A DNA stretch of 64,000 nucleotides from DATACQ01 sp036555515 (lineage in GTDB: Bacteria; Desulfobacterota; Binatia; UBA9968): contig DATBLC010000089.1 in the NCBI GenBank assembly GCA_036555515.1, positions 1-64,000 on the forward strand, given 5' to 3'. Positions 51,795 to 60,906 of this stretch are shown piece by piece (position 1 is the first letter of the stretch; every line of letters begins with the position of its first letter). Made by a program: the position numbers and the translations under genes. Below the pieces are notes generated by a model, which had not been told where the DNA came from, made no database searches, and saw only the letters and a list, made by a program, of their open reading frames with translations.

Positions 51795-54118
51795 GCGCCG
51801 GTCCTCTTTAACTCGTAAAGGGCTTTGAGAACTACGTCGGGGGTCATCGGCAACTCGGTTACGCGGGCGCCGGTGGCATGATAGATGGCGTTGGCGATGG
51901 CCGGAGCGACGCCAACATAGGAAATCTCCGAACAACCTTTGGCGCCGAACGGATGGGTCGGCTCGCCCAACTCGACGATTACCGGCTCGATATCTGGCAT
52001 GTCGAGAATCGATGGCGTCCGCAAATCGAGGAACCATTGATTGAGCGCCGTGCCGGTGCGCTGGTCGAAACAGAAGCCTTCGGTCAGCGCGTAACCCAGT
52101 CCCTGCGCCGCCCCGCCCAGAATTTGACCTTCAACGATCATCGGGTTGATGGCTCGGCCGACATCGTGCGATGACACGAGCCGGATGATCTTCACTTCGC
52201 CGGTTTCGATATCGACGTCCACTTCCGCGAAGGCCGCGGCAAATCCATAAGCGAAGAGTGGATCTTCGTTGGGGCGGTGAATGCCATGGCCTTTGATCGA
52301 TCCTCCCACACGCGCCGCAACATCCTTCAGGCTCACGCGTTTTGACTTATCACCACGCAGCCAGACAAATTTATTTCCGGTCTCGAGATTCTGCGCCGCC
52401 GCGCTCACAATGCTCGCCGCGTGCTCGAGCAATTGGCGCTTCGCTGCTTCGGCCGCCCGGCAAGCGGCGATGCCGGTGGCGTATACGGTGCGGCTGGAAA
52501 AGGGTCCCGAGTCGAAGGGACAAATCGAAGTATCGGCGTTGGCGCCACTGACGTCATCCACGGAGACGGCGAAAATTTCGGCGACCATCTGGCGCAAGGT
52601 TGTCTGCTGCTCCGAGCCCTGGTCCGCCGTGCCGGAAAAAAGCGCGATCTTACCCCCTGCGTCAAGGGTGACTTCGGCTTCGGAGGTCCCCGCCGGGTTG
52701 CTGCCGCAACTGTGAATGACCATCGCCATGCCCAGGCCCCGTTTGCGCGCGGCCGAAGCGGATGCCGGCAAAGAAGACCGGCGCTGCCAGCCGATCGCCT
52801 CTGCGCCCCGGCGCGCCGCCTCCTCCAGCCAGACCGTGGACACGATCTTTTTCGGCGCGGAGCATAGATCATCGCCCTGGCGCAGCCTATTTTTGAGCCG
52901 AAACTCGATGGGGTCCATGGCGATCTTTTGCGCCAGCTCGTCGATCACGGACTCGATCGGGAAATGGCTCTCGGCGTCGGCGCGCCCTCTGTAGGGACCG
53001 GTGGTCGGACGATTGCTGCGCACGGCGTACACTTCCCAACAAACGTTGGGGCAGCGGTGATATAGATCCATGGGCCGCGTGCTGATGGCGAAGGCGATGT
53101 TTTGACCCAGGCCGCCAAAGGGCCAACATCCGTTATCGAGAAACGTGCGCACCCGGATGGCCGATAGGGAGCCGTCATTTTTGGCGCCGGCCTTCACATA
53201 GTGCGTGAGCGCTGATCGATTGTGCGAGTCGAGACTCTCTTCTTCCCGGGTGAACCAGATTTTAACCGGGCGGCCGGTCTGGCGCGCTAAAAGCGCGCAC
53301 AGCACCGCAAAGCGGCCGGTCACCTTGACGCCGAAGGCGCCGCCAAGATTGGTCGCCACCACTCGGACGTTTTCCATAGGCAACCCGAGAACCCGCGCCA
53401 CGCCATCCTGGAGGCGGTAGGGATCTTGCACCGAGCACCAAAGCGTGCATTTGCCGTCCTCGTAGAGCGCAACGCAGGCGCGCGGTTCATGGGAAACGGC
53501 ATTCACTTCCGACTGGCGAAAGACCCTTTCCACCACCGCGTCGCTTTGCTGAAACCCCGCCTCAACGTCGCCGCGCGTGTTCGCCACCGTCGGTCCGCCT
53601 TCTTTGAGCCCAATGATATTTCCGAAGGTGGCGAGCTGATCGGGTCTTATGTCGCCGGGCTTGATGCTGCCGGGATCGGGATAATCGACAATGGCATCGG
53701 GCGCCCCCGATCGGGTTCCGGCCTCCGCGTCGTGAATCGCCGGCAGGACTTGGTACTTCACCCGCAGCGCGCGCACGGCTTCTTCCGCGATATTCCAATC
53801 ATCCGCGGCCACCGCCGCTACCGTATCGCCGACGAATCGCACCTCTTCCTCGAGCGCATAGATTTCATTTTGATATGGCCCAAAGAGCACCCGCGGAACA
53901 TCTTTGTGGGTCAAAATCGCGGCGACGCCTTTCATTGCATGCGCCACCGCCGCATCGACCTCGAGAATCCTGGCGTGGGCATGAGGGCTGCGCAGAATTT
54001 TCATCCACAGCATGTCCGGCAGATTTACGTCGGCGGGAAAACGCAGCGCGCCGGTCGTCTTTTCGATCCCGTATACCGGCGCAACCGACTTCCCTACCGT
54101 GAACAAGGTCTCGCTCAC
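51791..54118 (-). CDS. Molybdopterin-binding subunit of molybdenum hydroxylase
   Basis: A 775-residue large subunit of the xanthine oxidase/CO dehydrogenase/4-hydroxybenzoyl-CoA reductase family. TGALRFPADVNLPDMLW opens the a/b hammerhead domain; YRGRADAESHFPIESVIDEL, GTADQGSEQQTTLRQM and HDVGRAINPMIVEGQILGG are the cofactor motifs; GAKGCSEISYVGVAPAIANAI holds the active-site glutamate. The GTG at 54118 overlaps the iron-sulfur subunit's stop (GTGA) and has GGGGAG upstream. The product oxidises or reduces an aromatic or heteroaromatic substrate with the FeS and FAD subunits. Confidence 0.9.
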   Translation of the reverse strand: MSETLFTVGKSVAPVYGIEKTTGALRFPADVNLPDMLWMKILRSPHAHARILEVDAAVAHAMKGVAAILTHKDVPRVLFGPYQNEIYALEEEVRFVGDTVAAVAADDWNIAEEAVRALRVKYQVLPAIHDAEAGTRSGAPDAIVDYPDPGSIKPGDIRPDQLATFGNIIGLKEGGPTVANTRGDVEAGFQQSDAVVERVFRQSEVNAVSHEPRACVALYEDGKCTLWCSVQDPYRLQDGVARVLGLPMENVRVVATNLGGAFGVKVTGRFAVLCALLARQTGRPVKIWFTREEESLDSHNRSALTHYVKAGAKNDGSLSAIRVRTFLDNGCWPFGGLGQNIAFAISTRPMDLYHRCPNVCWEVYAVRSNRPTTGPYRGRADAESHFPIESVIDELAQKIAMDPIEFRLKNRLRQGDDLCSAPKKIVSTVWLEEAARRGAEAIGWQRRSSLPASASAARKRGLGMAMVIHSCGSNPAGTSEAEVTLDAGGKIALFSGTADQGSEQQTTLRQMVAEIFAVSVDDVSGANADTSICPFDSGPFSSRTVYATGIAACRAAEAAKRQLLEHAASIVSAAAQNLETGNKFVWLRGDKSKRVSLKDVAARVGGSIKGHGIHRPNEDPLFAYGFAAAFAEVDVDIETGEVKIIRLVSSHDVGRAINPMIVEGQILGGAAQGLGYALTEGFCFDQRTGTALNQWFLDLRTPSILDMPDIEPVIVELGEPTHPFGAKGCSEISYVGVAPAIANAIYHATGARVTELPMTPDVVLKALYELKRTGA

Positions 54119-54603
54119 GGATCTCCCCTCATGACACGGGCGGCGTCGAGCACGGCCTCGATGATGGACGTGTAACCCGTGCAGCGGCAGAGAACGCCGG
54201 ACAGCGCGATGCGCACTTCTTCTTCCGTGGGATTGGATTCGTGATCGAGCAGCGCCTTGGCCGACATGATCATGCCGGGCGTGCACCAACCGCATTGCGC
54301 GGCATAGGAAAGCGCGAAACTTTTCTGCAACGGGTGGAGATTCTCCCGCGTGCCGATACCTTCGATCGTCAGGATCTCGTTGCCTTCGGCCTCCAGCGCC
54401 AAAATCGAGCACGAGTACACATCCACGCCATCCATGAGGACAGTGCAGGAACCGCATCCGCCGTAGTCGCAGGCCCGCTTGGTGCCGGTGAGATTCAGGC
54501 GATTTCTCAGCACGTCGTTGAGCGTCCAGTTCGAATCGACGTTGAGTCGATGCACGCGGCCGTTGATCGTGAGCGTGACGTTATGAGATTCCGAAGCATC
54601 CAT
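54115..54603 (-). CDS. [2Fe-2S] subunit of molybdenum hydroxylase
   Basis: A 162-residue CoxS-like protein with two clusters. CDYGGCGSC plus a later Cys (VYSCSI) binds the plant-type [2Fe-2S]; CGWCTPGM and CRCTGY bind the second near the C-terminus. First of the three subunit genes (FeS, Mo, FAD), joined by 4-base overlaps at each junction. It passes electrons between the molybdenum site and FAD. Confidence 0.95.
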   Translation of the reverse strand: MDASESHNVTLTINGRVHRLNVDSNWTLNDVLRNRLNLTGTKRACDYGGCGSCTVLMDGVDVYSCSILALEAEGNEILTIEGIGTRENLHPLQKSFALSYAAQCGWCTPGMIMSAKALLDHESNPTEEEVRIALSGVLCRCTGYTSIIEAVLDAARVMRGDP

Positions 54604-54620
54604 GGTTCGGCTCGTACGTT

Positions 54621-55745
54621 CTAATCCAAGAGCTTCCGCGCCAGCTCCGCTCCGGGCTCCCTGATCTTGTAGATCTTGTCCTCTGACTGATTCTCGCGTT
54701 TGAAAAATTCCTCCGGCGCCATGGTGTCCTTGGCGGCGCTGATTCCGGTCTTCCTGAGCCAGGTGGTATCGACATCGAGCCGGCGCGTTGGCTCGCCCAT
54801 CCCCGCCGTATAAACTTCCTGCCCTTCTTTACTGAGAAACCAGTTGACGAAAAGCCTGGCCGCGTTGGGGTGCGGCGCGTTCTTAATGATCGTCAAGCCG
54901 CCGTAACCCGTGGTCACGTACATCCCTTCTTTCGGCCTGGGAAGCGGCTTGACGGGAAGCCCCGCCTTGATGAACGGCAAGAAGTCCGCGTAGGCAACGC
55001 CGATGGCGATCGAGACCCGTTCTTTGGCGGTGCTCTCAGCCAGCAGCCGGAGATCGCGCGTCAGGAACAGTTTTTGACCCACCAGTTTTCTTAAGAATTC
55101 CTCGCCCTTGATCGCGCGCATGTACGACCACATGGACGCGCCGGAGCCCGGTGTGCGCGGGTCGCTCAGACCGATTTTGCTCTGCCATTTCGGATTCAAG
55201 AGATCGTCAAAGGAGCGAAATTCTTCGGGCTTGACCAGGTTGGTATTGTGCCAGAGGCTTTCAGTCTGGTAGGCCGCGAAGCTGAAAATGAAGCGCTTGG
55301 CGTTATCCATCCAGATGTGACCACCCCACCAGTTTTTCGCTTCCTTGACCTCTGGAACAACGAGCCAGGGCTCCACGGGATCTAGGATGCCTTCGGCCAT
55401 GAGTCCCTTGACAGCAGATTCGGTCCCGCCGATGTGCACATCGAAATGTGCAACGCCGGCCTTGAACTCTTCGACGATACGAGTGATCAAAGTCGCGCCG
55501 CGCGCAGGCACCAACTCCAGGCTTACACCAAAGCGTTTTCCGAACGTCTCTTCCACTCCCTTGCGAAACTCCGCACTGGGCGGAATCGATACTACGAGCT
55601 TGCCTTCCGTCTTCGCGGCCTCGGCCAGCTTCTGCCAATCGTTTCCCGCCGGCGCCCTGGCTCCTTGCGAGAACACAGGCAGCGGCAAAATTAAAACTAC
55701 GGCCGCCAGGCACAGCGCGGCACGAATAAAAATTGCACTAGTCAT
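54621..55745 (-). CDS. ABC transporter binding protein, tandem paralogue (SBP-a)
   Basis: A 374-residue periplasmic binding protein. A signal peptide covers roughly residues 1-26 (IFIRAALCLAAVVLILPLPVFSQG). Features shared with the three relatives at 57348, 58610 and 59763: EGKLVVSIPPSAEFRKG, NWWGGHIWMDNAKR, DPRTPGSG, and NQSEDKIYKIREP at the end. Start at 55745 (ATG), 8 bases after the UbiD 3 stop; the longer frame overlaps UbiD 3. It is co-transcribed with UbiD 3 and the molybdenum hydroxylase. The ligand is presumably an organic acid. Confidence 0.85.
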   Translation of the reverse strand: MTSAIFIRAALCLAAVVLILPLPVFSQGARAPAGNDWQKLAEAAKTEGKLVVSIPPSAEFRKGVEETFGKRFGVSLELVPARGATLITRIVEEFKAGVAHFDVHIGGTESAVKGLMAEGILDPVEPWLVVPEVKEAKNWWGGHIWMDNAKRFIFSFAAYQTESLWHNTNLVKPEEFRSFDDLLNPKWQSKIGLSDPRTPGSGASMWSYMRAIKGEEFLRKLVGQKLFLTRDLRLLAESTAKERVSIAIGVAYADFLPFIKAGLPVKPLPRPKEGMYVTTGYGGLTIIKNAPHPNAARLFVNWFLSKEGQEVYTAGMGEPTRRLDVDTTWLRKTGISAAKDTMAPEEFFKRENQSEDKIYKIREPGAELARKLLD

Positions 55746-55753
55746 CGCAGCGC

Positions 55754-57337
55754 TCAATCTTTCTCGGGACTCTTGATCTCTACGGGCTCTCCTCGCGCGA
55801 TCGCTTCGGCCATCTCGTCGTCTTCTGCATTCCACAATCCTAATGCATAACCATACCAGGGATTCTTAAGCGCCAGAGCCGGCAATTCTTCTTCCTTCCA
55901 GATCTCCAGCGCTCGCTCCATGTATTTTTTTTTGGGCAATCCCACGGGGGGATAAGGACCCTTGCGCGTGGCGTCGATTAATATGCCGGAACAACCGGTG
56001 GGCGGAGGAAAACTGCGCTCTTCCGGCTTGCTGATTAACGCGTAAGCGGAGGGGTCGAGAAGAGGGACGCGGCCGGGGATGATCCGCACATCCCGATGCG
56101 GCTGCATGGAGAAGCTCAGCGCCCACATCACCATGTCGGGGTCCTTCGGGTCGATATCCTCGTCCACCACGATGATGACCTTGTTGGCCGAATCCATGCC
56201 GGAAGCCGCTTGCAGCGCCTGCTGCGGTTTGCTCGGATGGCCCTTGCGCATGCGAATGACCCACCAGTTCCAACCACCGCCCATCTCTGGGCAGCACACT
56301 TCCAGGACGTCGGGAAGATTGCAGCTGTATTTGAGAAAGCTGTAGAGCATCATTTCGCGGCAGCTGCGCGATATTCCGTTGGACTCGCTCGGCGGCAGCC
56401 CGACCAGGATCGACGTCAACATCGGACTGCGCCGGTGGGTGATCGCGGTGACTTTCACCACCGGCCGGCGATGGCGCTCCACCATGAGGTAACCCGGAAA
56501 ATCGCTGAATGGCTGTTCCTTCTCCAGCAGCTCAGTGGAAATTTCTCCCTCGATCACGATCTCGGACTCCGCGGGAACTTCCAGCGGCACGGTTTTGCAG
56601 TGCACGAGCTCCACCGGTCTTTGCCTGATCCCTCCGGCGACGGCGAGCTCGTCCAAGCCGTAGGGAAGATTAGCCGCCGCCACAAAGTTAATGTCCGGCA
56701 GGGTTCCTAACGCAATCGCCACCGGGAGCGGTTCCCGGCGTTGTCTAGCGCCGGGATAGTGATAAAGCATCGCGTGATGCGACGGCCCGATGCCAGCCAA
56801 CAAATGCTTCGGTGGACGAAAGTGGCCGCTGTACATGCCGACGTTGCGCACACCGCTGGCGGCATCGCGGGTGATGAAGGGACCGGTGACCCGGGTGTCG
56901 CCGCTAAAGCCAGGTTCTTCCACCGGCGCCGGAAGCATCGTCAGGCCGATTTTTTCCAGCGCCGCGCCGACGTGAACCTCTTCATGTACTGGGCCGTTTG
57001 ATACCATGACCGGATCGATGGGCTTGGCCACGGCGTGGCGCCAGCGTTCGTACATATCCGCGGCGTTTTCACAGCCCATGCCCAGTCCGACGATTGGGCG
57101 CGAAGCTCCGTAGACTCCGGTGAGAACCTTGACGCTGTAACGGCGCCCATGACCGTCGGTTACGTTTTCATAAAGAAACGCCTGGCGCTCGGCATCGGAG
57201 CGGCCGCGATACTGAAGCCGCATAAGCGGCATCAGTTCGCTGTCCTTGTCGACGGGGCGCCGCCAATGGTAGAGCAGGCCGCGTTTATCCAGTAGCTCTA
57301 TGAATTCGCGCAGGTCACCGTAATATTTGTCGGCCAT
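55754..57337 (-). CDS. UbiD-family protein, paralogue 3 (altered catalytic triad)
   Basis: A 527-residue UbiD relative. Most family segments are kept (NVGMYS, VAGGIRQRPVELV, NWWVIRMRKGHPSKPQQ, GCSGILIDATRKGP). However the arginine of the usual NxGxYR is Ser170, and EGPFGE reads EQPFSD, so the second glutamate is Asp279. AGAGG precedes ATG 57337. It is sandwiched between two binding-protein genes. Whether it decarboxylates with different chemistry, or binds prenyl-FMN for another reaction, cannot be told from sequence. Confidence 0.85.
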   Translation of the reverse strand: MADKYYGDLREFIELLDKRGLLYHWRRPVDKDSELMPLMRLQYRGRSDAERQAFLYENVTDGHGRRYSVKVLTGVYGASRPIVGLGMGCENAADMYERWRHAVAKPIDPVMVSNGPVHEEVHVGAALEKIGLTMLPAPVEEPGFSGDTRVTGPFITRDAASGVRNVGMYSGHFRPPKHLLAGIGPSHHAMLYHYPGARQRREPLPVAIALGTLPDINFVAAANLPYGLDELAVAGGIRQRPVELVHCKTVPLEVPAESEIVIEGEISTELLEKEQPFSDFPGYLMVERHRRPVVKVTAITHRRSPMLTSILVGLPPSESNGISRSCREMMLYSFLKYSCNLPDVLEVCCPEMGGGWNWWVIRMRKGHPSKPQQALQAASGMDSANKVIIVVDEDIDPKDPDMVMWALSFSMQPHRDVRIIPGRVPLLDPSAYALISKPEERSFPPPTGCSGILIDATRKGPYPPVGLPKKKYMERALEIWKEEELPALALKNPWYGYALGLWNAEDDEMAEAIARGEPVEIKSPEKD

Positions 57338-57347
57338 GAGTTTCCTC

Positions 57348-58463
57348 TTACTCCAGAATCTTGCGCGCCAATTCGGCCGCCGGCTCCCGTACCTTGAAAA
57401 CCTTCTCCTCGGACTGGTTCTCCAGCTTGGGGTATTGATCCGGCGCGAGGCTGTCTTTGGCCGCGATAACGCCGAATTCCTTGAGCCACTGGGTATCGAC
57501 GTCGAAGCGGCGCGTGCCCTGCCCCATCGCCTTGCCAAAAATCTCCTGGCCTTCTTTTCCCAAAAACCAGTTGACGAACACTTTGGTCGCGTTGGGATGG
57601 GGCGCGCTCTTGATGATGGTCAGATGGCCGCTGCCGCCGCTGACGTAGACTTCGTCGCGCGGATTGGGTAGCGGCTTGACCGGTAGCCCTGCTTTGAGAA
57701 ATGGCAGAAACGAATAATAAGTTAGGCCAATGACGAGCGAGACTTTTCCCTTGGCGAGACTTTCCGCCAATACCCGCTGATCGCGGGAGAGAAAGAGCTT
57801 TTGCCCTGCCAATTTTTTTAAGTAGGCTTCCCCTCTTAGCTGCCAGAGAAACGACCAGATCGAGGTTCCGGAGCCGGGCGTGCGCGGGTCAAGATAGCCG
57901 ATTTTGCCGATCCACTTGGGATGCAGCAGGTCGCCAAAGGAGCGTATCTCGTCGGGCTTGACCAGGTCCGTGTTGTACCAGATGTTTTCGGTTTGATAGG
58001 CCTGCGATGAGTAGATGTGCCGCTTTGCGTTGTCGACCCAGATATGTCCACCCCACCAGTTCTTGGGATCTCTCACTTCCGGCAGAATCATCGCAGGCTC
58101 GAAGGGCTCCAGGATTCCCTCCGAGAGGAGTCCGGTGACCATCGATTCGCTGCCTCCCATGTGGAGATCGAAATTATAGACGCCGGACTTTACCTCCTGC
58201 TGGATTTTCCCGACGATGGAAGCCGCCCGGCCCGCGTTCAGCTCGGCGTCGATGCCAAAGCGCTGCTTGAAGATTCTTTCGACGTCCTTGCGCAATTCGG
58301 CGCTGGCAGGCACCGAGACGACCACCCTGCCTTCTTTCCTGCCGGCATCGATGATTCTGTCCCAGTCGGCCGGACGAGGTTGCTCGCCCTGCGCGAATAT
58401 TTCCGCGCCCTGCAGGAACCACCCAAGAATCAAGAGAAAAAAGATCGGTTCTTTCATTCGCAT
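57348..58463 (-). CDS. ABC transporter binding protein, tandem paralogue (SBP-b)
   Basis: A 371-residue periplasmic binding protein with signal peptide (EPIFFLLILGWFLQGAEIFAQG). Shares with its paralogues EGRVVVSVPASAELRKD, NWWGGHIWVDNAKR, DPRTPGSG, and the NQSEEKVFKVREPAAELARK ending. It sits 10 bases ahead of UbiD 3 and is separated from SBP-c by a heptad repeat, which may mark a transcription boundary. Confidence 0.85.
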   Translation of the reverse strand: MRMKEPIFFLLILGWFLQGAEIFAQGEQPRPADWDRIIDAGRKEGRVVVSVPASAELRKDVERIFKQRFGIDAELNAGRAASIVGKIQQEVKSGVYNFDLHMGGSESMVTGLLSEGILEPFEPAMILPEVRDPKNWWGGHIWVDNAKRHIYSSQAYQTENIWYNTDLVKPDEIRSFGDLLHPKWIGKIGYLDPRTPGSGTSIWSFLWQLRGEAYLKKLAGQKLFLSRDQRVLAESLAKGKVSLVIGLTYYSFLPFLKAGLPVKPLPNPRDEVYVSGGSGHLTIIKSAPHPNATKVFVNWFLGKEGQEIFGKAMGQGTRRFDVDTQWLKEFGVIAAKDSLAPDQYPKLENQSEEKVFKVREPAAELARKILE

Positions 58464-58489
58464 CTCTGCCGGGGCCTAGCCCGAATTAT

Positions 58490-58530
58490 GTTTTGAACGA
58501 CTTGAACTTTTTGAACGGTTTGAACGATTC
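58490..58530. repeat. Heptad repeat
   Basis: TTTTGAAC-GACTTGAAC-TTTTTGAAC-GGTTTGAAC-GATTC in the gap between two binding-protein genes. This is the only gap over 100 bases in the upper half of the cluster. Confidence 0.55.
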
Positions 58531-58609
58531 AGTAATGTCCAGGCCCATCGCCTGCGACGACGAGGTTTAGGCCTCGCGGTTAATTTGCACCGACGCGTCA
58601 ATAATCCGG

Positions 58610-59755
58610 CTAACTGCCGAGCAGCTTTCGCGCCATGGCGGCGCCCGGTTCTCTGATTTTGTAAACCTTGTCTTCGGACTGGTTTTCGTATTTATGGAAT
58701 TGGTCGAGGGTCAGGAAATCCTTCGCCGCGACGACGCCATATTCCTTGAGCCATCGGGTATCGACATCGAGCCGCCGCGAACCAACACCCATGCCCCTGG
58801 TAAAAACCTCCTGACCATCGCGGCTCAATAGCCAATTGACGAAAACCTTGGCGGCGTTGGGATGAGGCAGATTTTTCAAAACCGTCAGGTGACCATACCC
58901 GCCGCTCACGTAGAGACCCTCTTTCGGCATAGGGAGCGGCGTCACCGGCAGTTTCACTTTGATGAATGGGAGAAACTCGGAATAGCCGATGCCGGACGTC
59001 ACCGCGATTTTGCCTTTGGCGAGATTCTCCGCAAGGAGGCGCAGATCCCGGGTGACGAATAGTTTTTGTGCCACCAGCCGTTTTAAATATTCCTCGCCTT
59101 TGATGTACAGCATGTAGGACCACATGGAGGAGCCGGAACCCGGTGTGCGTGGATCGCTGATGCCGATCCTGCCGCGCAGCTTGGGACTTAATAAATCGTC
59201 GAAGGAACTGAATTCGATAGGCTTGTATTCATTCGGATTGGTCCACAGACTCACCGTTTGATATGCCACGAAGATGTATAGATATCGTTTGGCATTATCG
59301 GCCCACAGATGTCCGCCCCACCACTGTTTGGGGTCCTTCACTTCGGGCAAAGTGAAGTAAGGCTCGACTCCGTCCAGGATGTTTTCCGGTAAGAGTCCGG
59401 TGATGACCGACTCCGTGCCGCCGATGTGCAGGTCAAAGTAACGAACGCCGGCCTTGGCCTCGTTGACGATGCGTTGAATAACGTTGCTGCCCCGCGCCGG
59501 AATGAACTCGACGCCGATGCCGTACTGCCGGGTAAACGAAAGCTCCATCAACCTTCTCAGCTCGGCACTGGGTGGAATCGAAGCGACGACTTTGCCTTCC
59601 TTGCGCCCCGCTTCGACGATCTTGTCCCAATCGGCAGACCTGGATTGAGCTGGCGCTACGCTGGCGCTGAAGCAAGCAGCGGCAACCACCATCACGGCTC
59701 CGCTTATCCGCATCAGACCAATAAGACGTATGGCGCTCATGATTGAATTTCCCAT
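58610..59755 (-). CDS. ABC transporter binding protein, tandem paralogue (SBP-c)
   Basis: A 381-residue periplasmic binding protein; the signal peptide spans about residues 10-36 (ISGAVMVVAAACFSASVAPAQ). Hallmarks: EGKVVASIPPSAELRR, QWWGGHLWADNAKRYLY, DPRTPGSGSSMWSYM, and NQSEDKVYKIREPGAAMARK. The gene starts 7 bases after the stop of SBP-d, so it is a clear tandem duplicate in the same transcript. Two ATG codons (M1, M6) are possible starts. Confidence 0.85.
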   Translation of the reverse strand: MGNSIMSAIRLIGLMRISGAVMVVAAACFSASVAPAQSRSADWDKIVEAGRKEGKVVASIPPSAELRRLMELSFTRQYGIGVEFIPARGSNVIQRIVNEAKAGVRYFDLHIGGTESVITGLLPENILDGVEPYFTLPEVKDPKQWWGGHLWADNAKRYLYIFVAYQTVSLWTNPNEYKPIEFSSFDDLLSPKLRGRIGISDPRTPGSGSSMWSYMLYIKGEEYLKRLVAQKLFVTRDLRLLAENLAKGKIAVTSGIGYSEFLPFIKVKLPVTPLPMPKEGLYVSGGYGHLTVLKNLPHPNAAKVFVNWLLSRDGQEVFTRGMGVGSRRLDVDTRWLKEYGVVAAKDFLTLDQFHKYENQSEDKVYKIREPGAAMARKLLGS

Positions 59756-59762
59756 GAAAACT

Positions 59763-60881
59763 CTACTGAAACAGCTTCTCCGCGATCTGCATGGCAGGTT
59801 TACGGAATCTGTTCACTACGTCTTCCGAACCGTTTTCCAACTCGTCATATTTCTCCCGCGTCAATACTTCCTTGGCGGAGGTATGGCCGAACTCTTTCGT
59901 CCAGCGCGTGTCCACGTCGAAACGGCGCGTCGGTTGCCCCAGCGCCTTGGTAACGGCGGTCTGGCCCTCTTTCGACAGCATCCAGTTCATGAAAACCTTC
60001 GAAGCATTGGGATGCGGTGCGTTCTTCAACAGAACCACATTGCCGCTGCCCGAAGCGGCGTAGTAACCCTCTTTGACCGTCGATATCGATTTCACCGGTA
60101 GCCCGGCTTTTATGAACGGCAGATAGGTGTAATAAGACAGGCCGATGGAGACCGCCGACTTACCGCGCGCTACCGCCTCGCCCAACTGTCGCAGGTTCCG
60201 GCCCACGAGCATTTCCTGAGCCGCGAGCTTGGCGAGAAAAGGTTCGCCCTTGATGCGCCACAAAAAGGCCCAGGTGGATTCTCCAGAGCCGGGGGTGCGC
60301 GGGTCCAGGATGGCGATTTTCCCCTTCCACTTCGGCTCCAAGAGACTGTCCCATGAAGTGATTTCTTCCGGCTTGACCAGGGTCGTGTTGTACCAGATGG
60401 TTTCGGTCATGTAGGCAGTGAAAGTGTAGATATATTTCCCGGCGTTATCGGCCCAAATATGGCCGCCCCACCAGTTTTTCTCGTCTCGCACTTCCACAAG
60501 CAACATGGACGGCGTCACCGGCTCCAGCAATTGATTCGCGAGAAGCCCGGTAATGATCGAGGTCGTGCCGCCGATATGGAGGTCGATGCTGCGCGCGCCG
60601 GCCTTGTGCTCCTCGACGATCTTGTTGATGTTCGCCGCGCCCCGCGCGACGCTAAGCTCCAGTTCGATGCCGGGAAATCTACTTTTGAAGCCGGCTTCAA
60701 ACTCTTGGCGCAGCGCCGCGCTGGTGGGGATGGAGACGACGACTTTGCCTTCCTTCTTGGCCGCTTCGACGACTCTATCCCAATCGCTCCGCGCGCTAGG
60801 ATTGTTCGCTTGCGCCGGCGCGAGAACGGGATACATCATAAGGACGATTACAAGCGCGAGACTGCGAATTGCGGATGTCAT
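59763..60881 (-). CDS. ABC transporter binding protein, tandem paralogue (SBP-d)
   Basis: A 372-residue periplasmic binding protein with signal peptide (SLALVIVLMMYPVLAPAQA). Carries EGKVVVSIPTSAALRQEF, NWWGGHIWADNAGKYIY, DPRTPGSGESTWAFL; its C-terminus (NGSEDVVNRFRKPAMQIAEK) has drifted most from the set. GGAGG lies eight bases before ATG 60881, the best ribosome site of the four, and it follows the bicupin 4 stop by 25 bases. Confidence 0.85.
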   Translation of the reverse strand: MTSAIRSLALVIVLMMYPVLAPAQANNPSARSDWDRVVEAAKKEGKVVVSIPTSAALRQEFEAGFKSRFPGIELELSVARGAANINKIVEEHKAGARSIDLHIGGTTSIITGLLANQLLEPVTPSMLLVEVRDEKNWWGGHIWADNAGKYIYTFTAYMTETIWYNTTLVKPEEITSWDSLLEPKWKGKIAILDPRTPGSGESTWAFLWRIKGEPFLAKLAAQEMLVGRNLRQLGEAVARGKSAVSIGLSYYTYLPFIKAGLPVKSISTVKEGYYAASGSGNVVLLKNAPHPNASKVFMNWMLSKEGQTAVTKALGQPTRRFDVDTRWTKEFGHTSAKEVLTREKYDELENGSEDVVNRFRKPAMQIAEKLFQ

Positions 60882-60906
60882 CCTGTACACCTCCGAATCT
60901 GTTTCT

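Noticed and set aside
53426..54175. 249-codon plus-strand frame
   Set aside because: Antisense to the molybdopterin subunit, which has all family motifs on the other strand.
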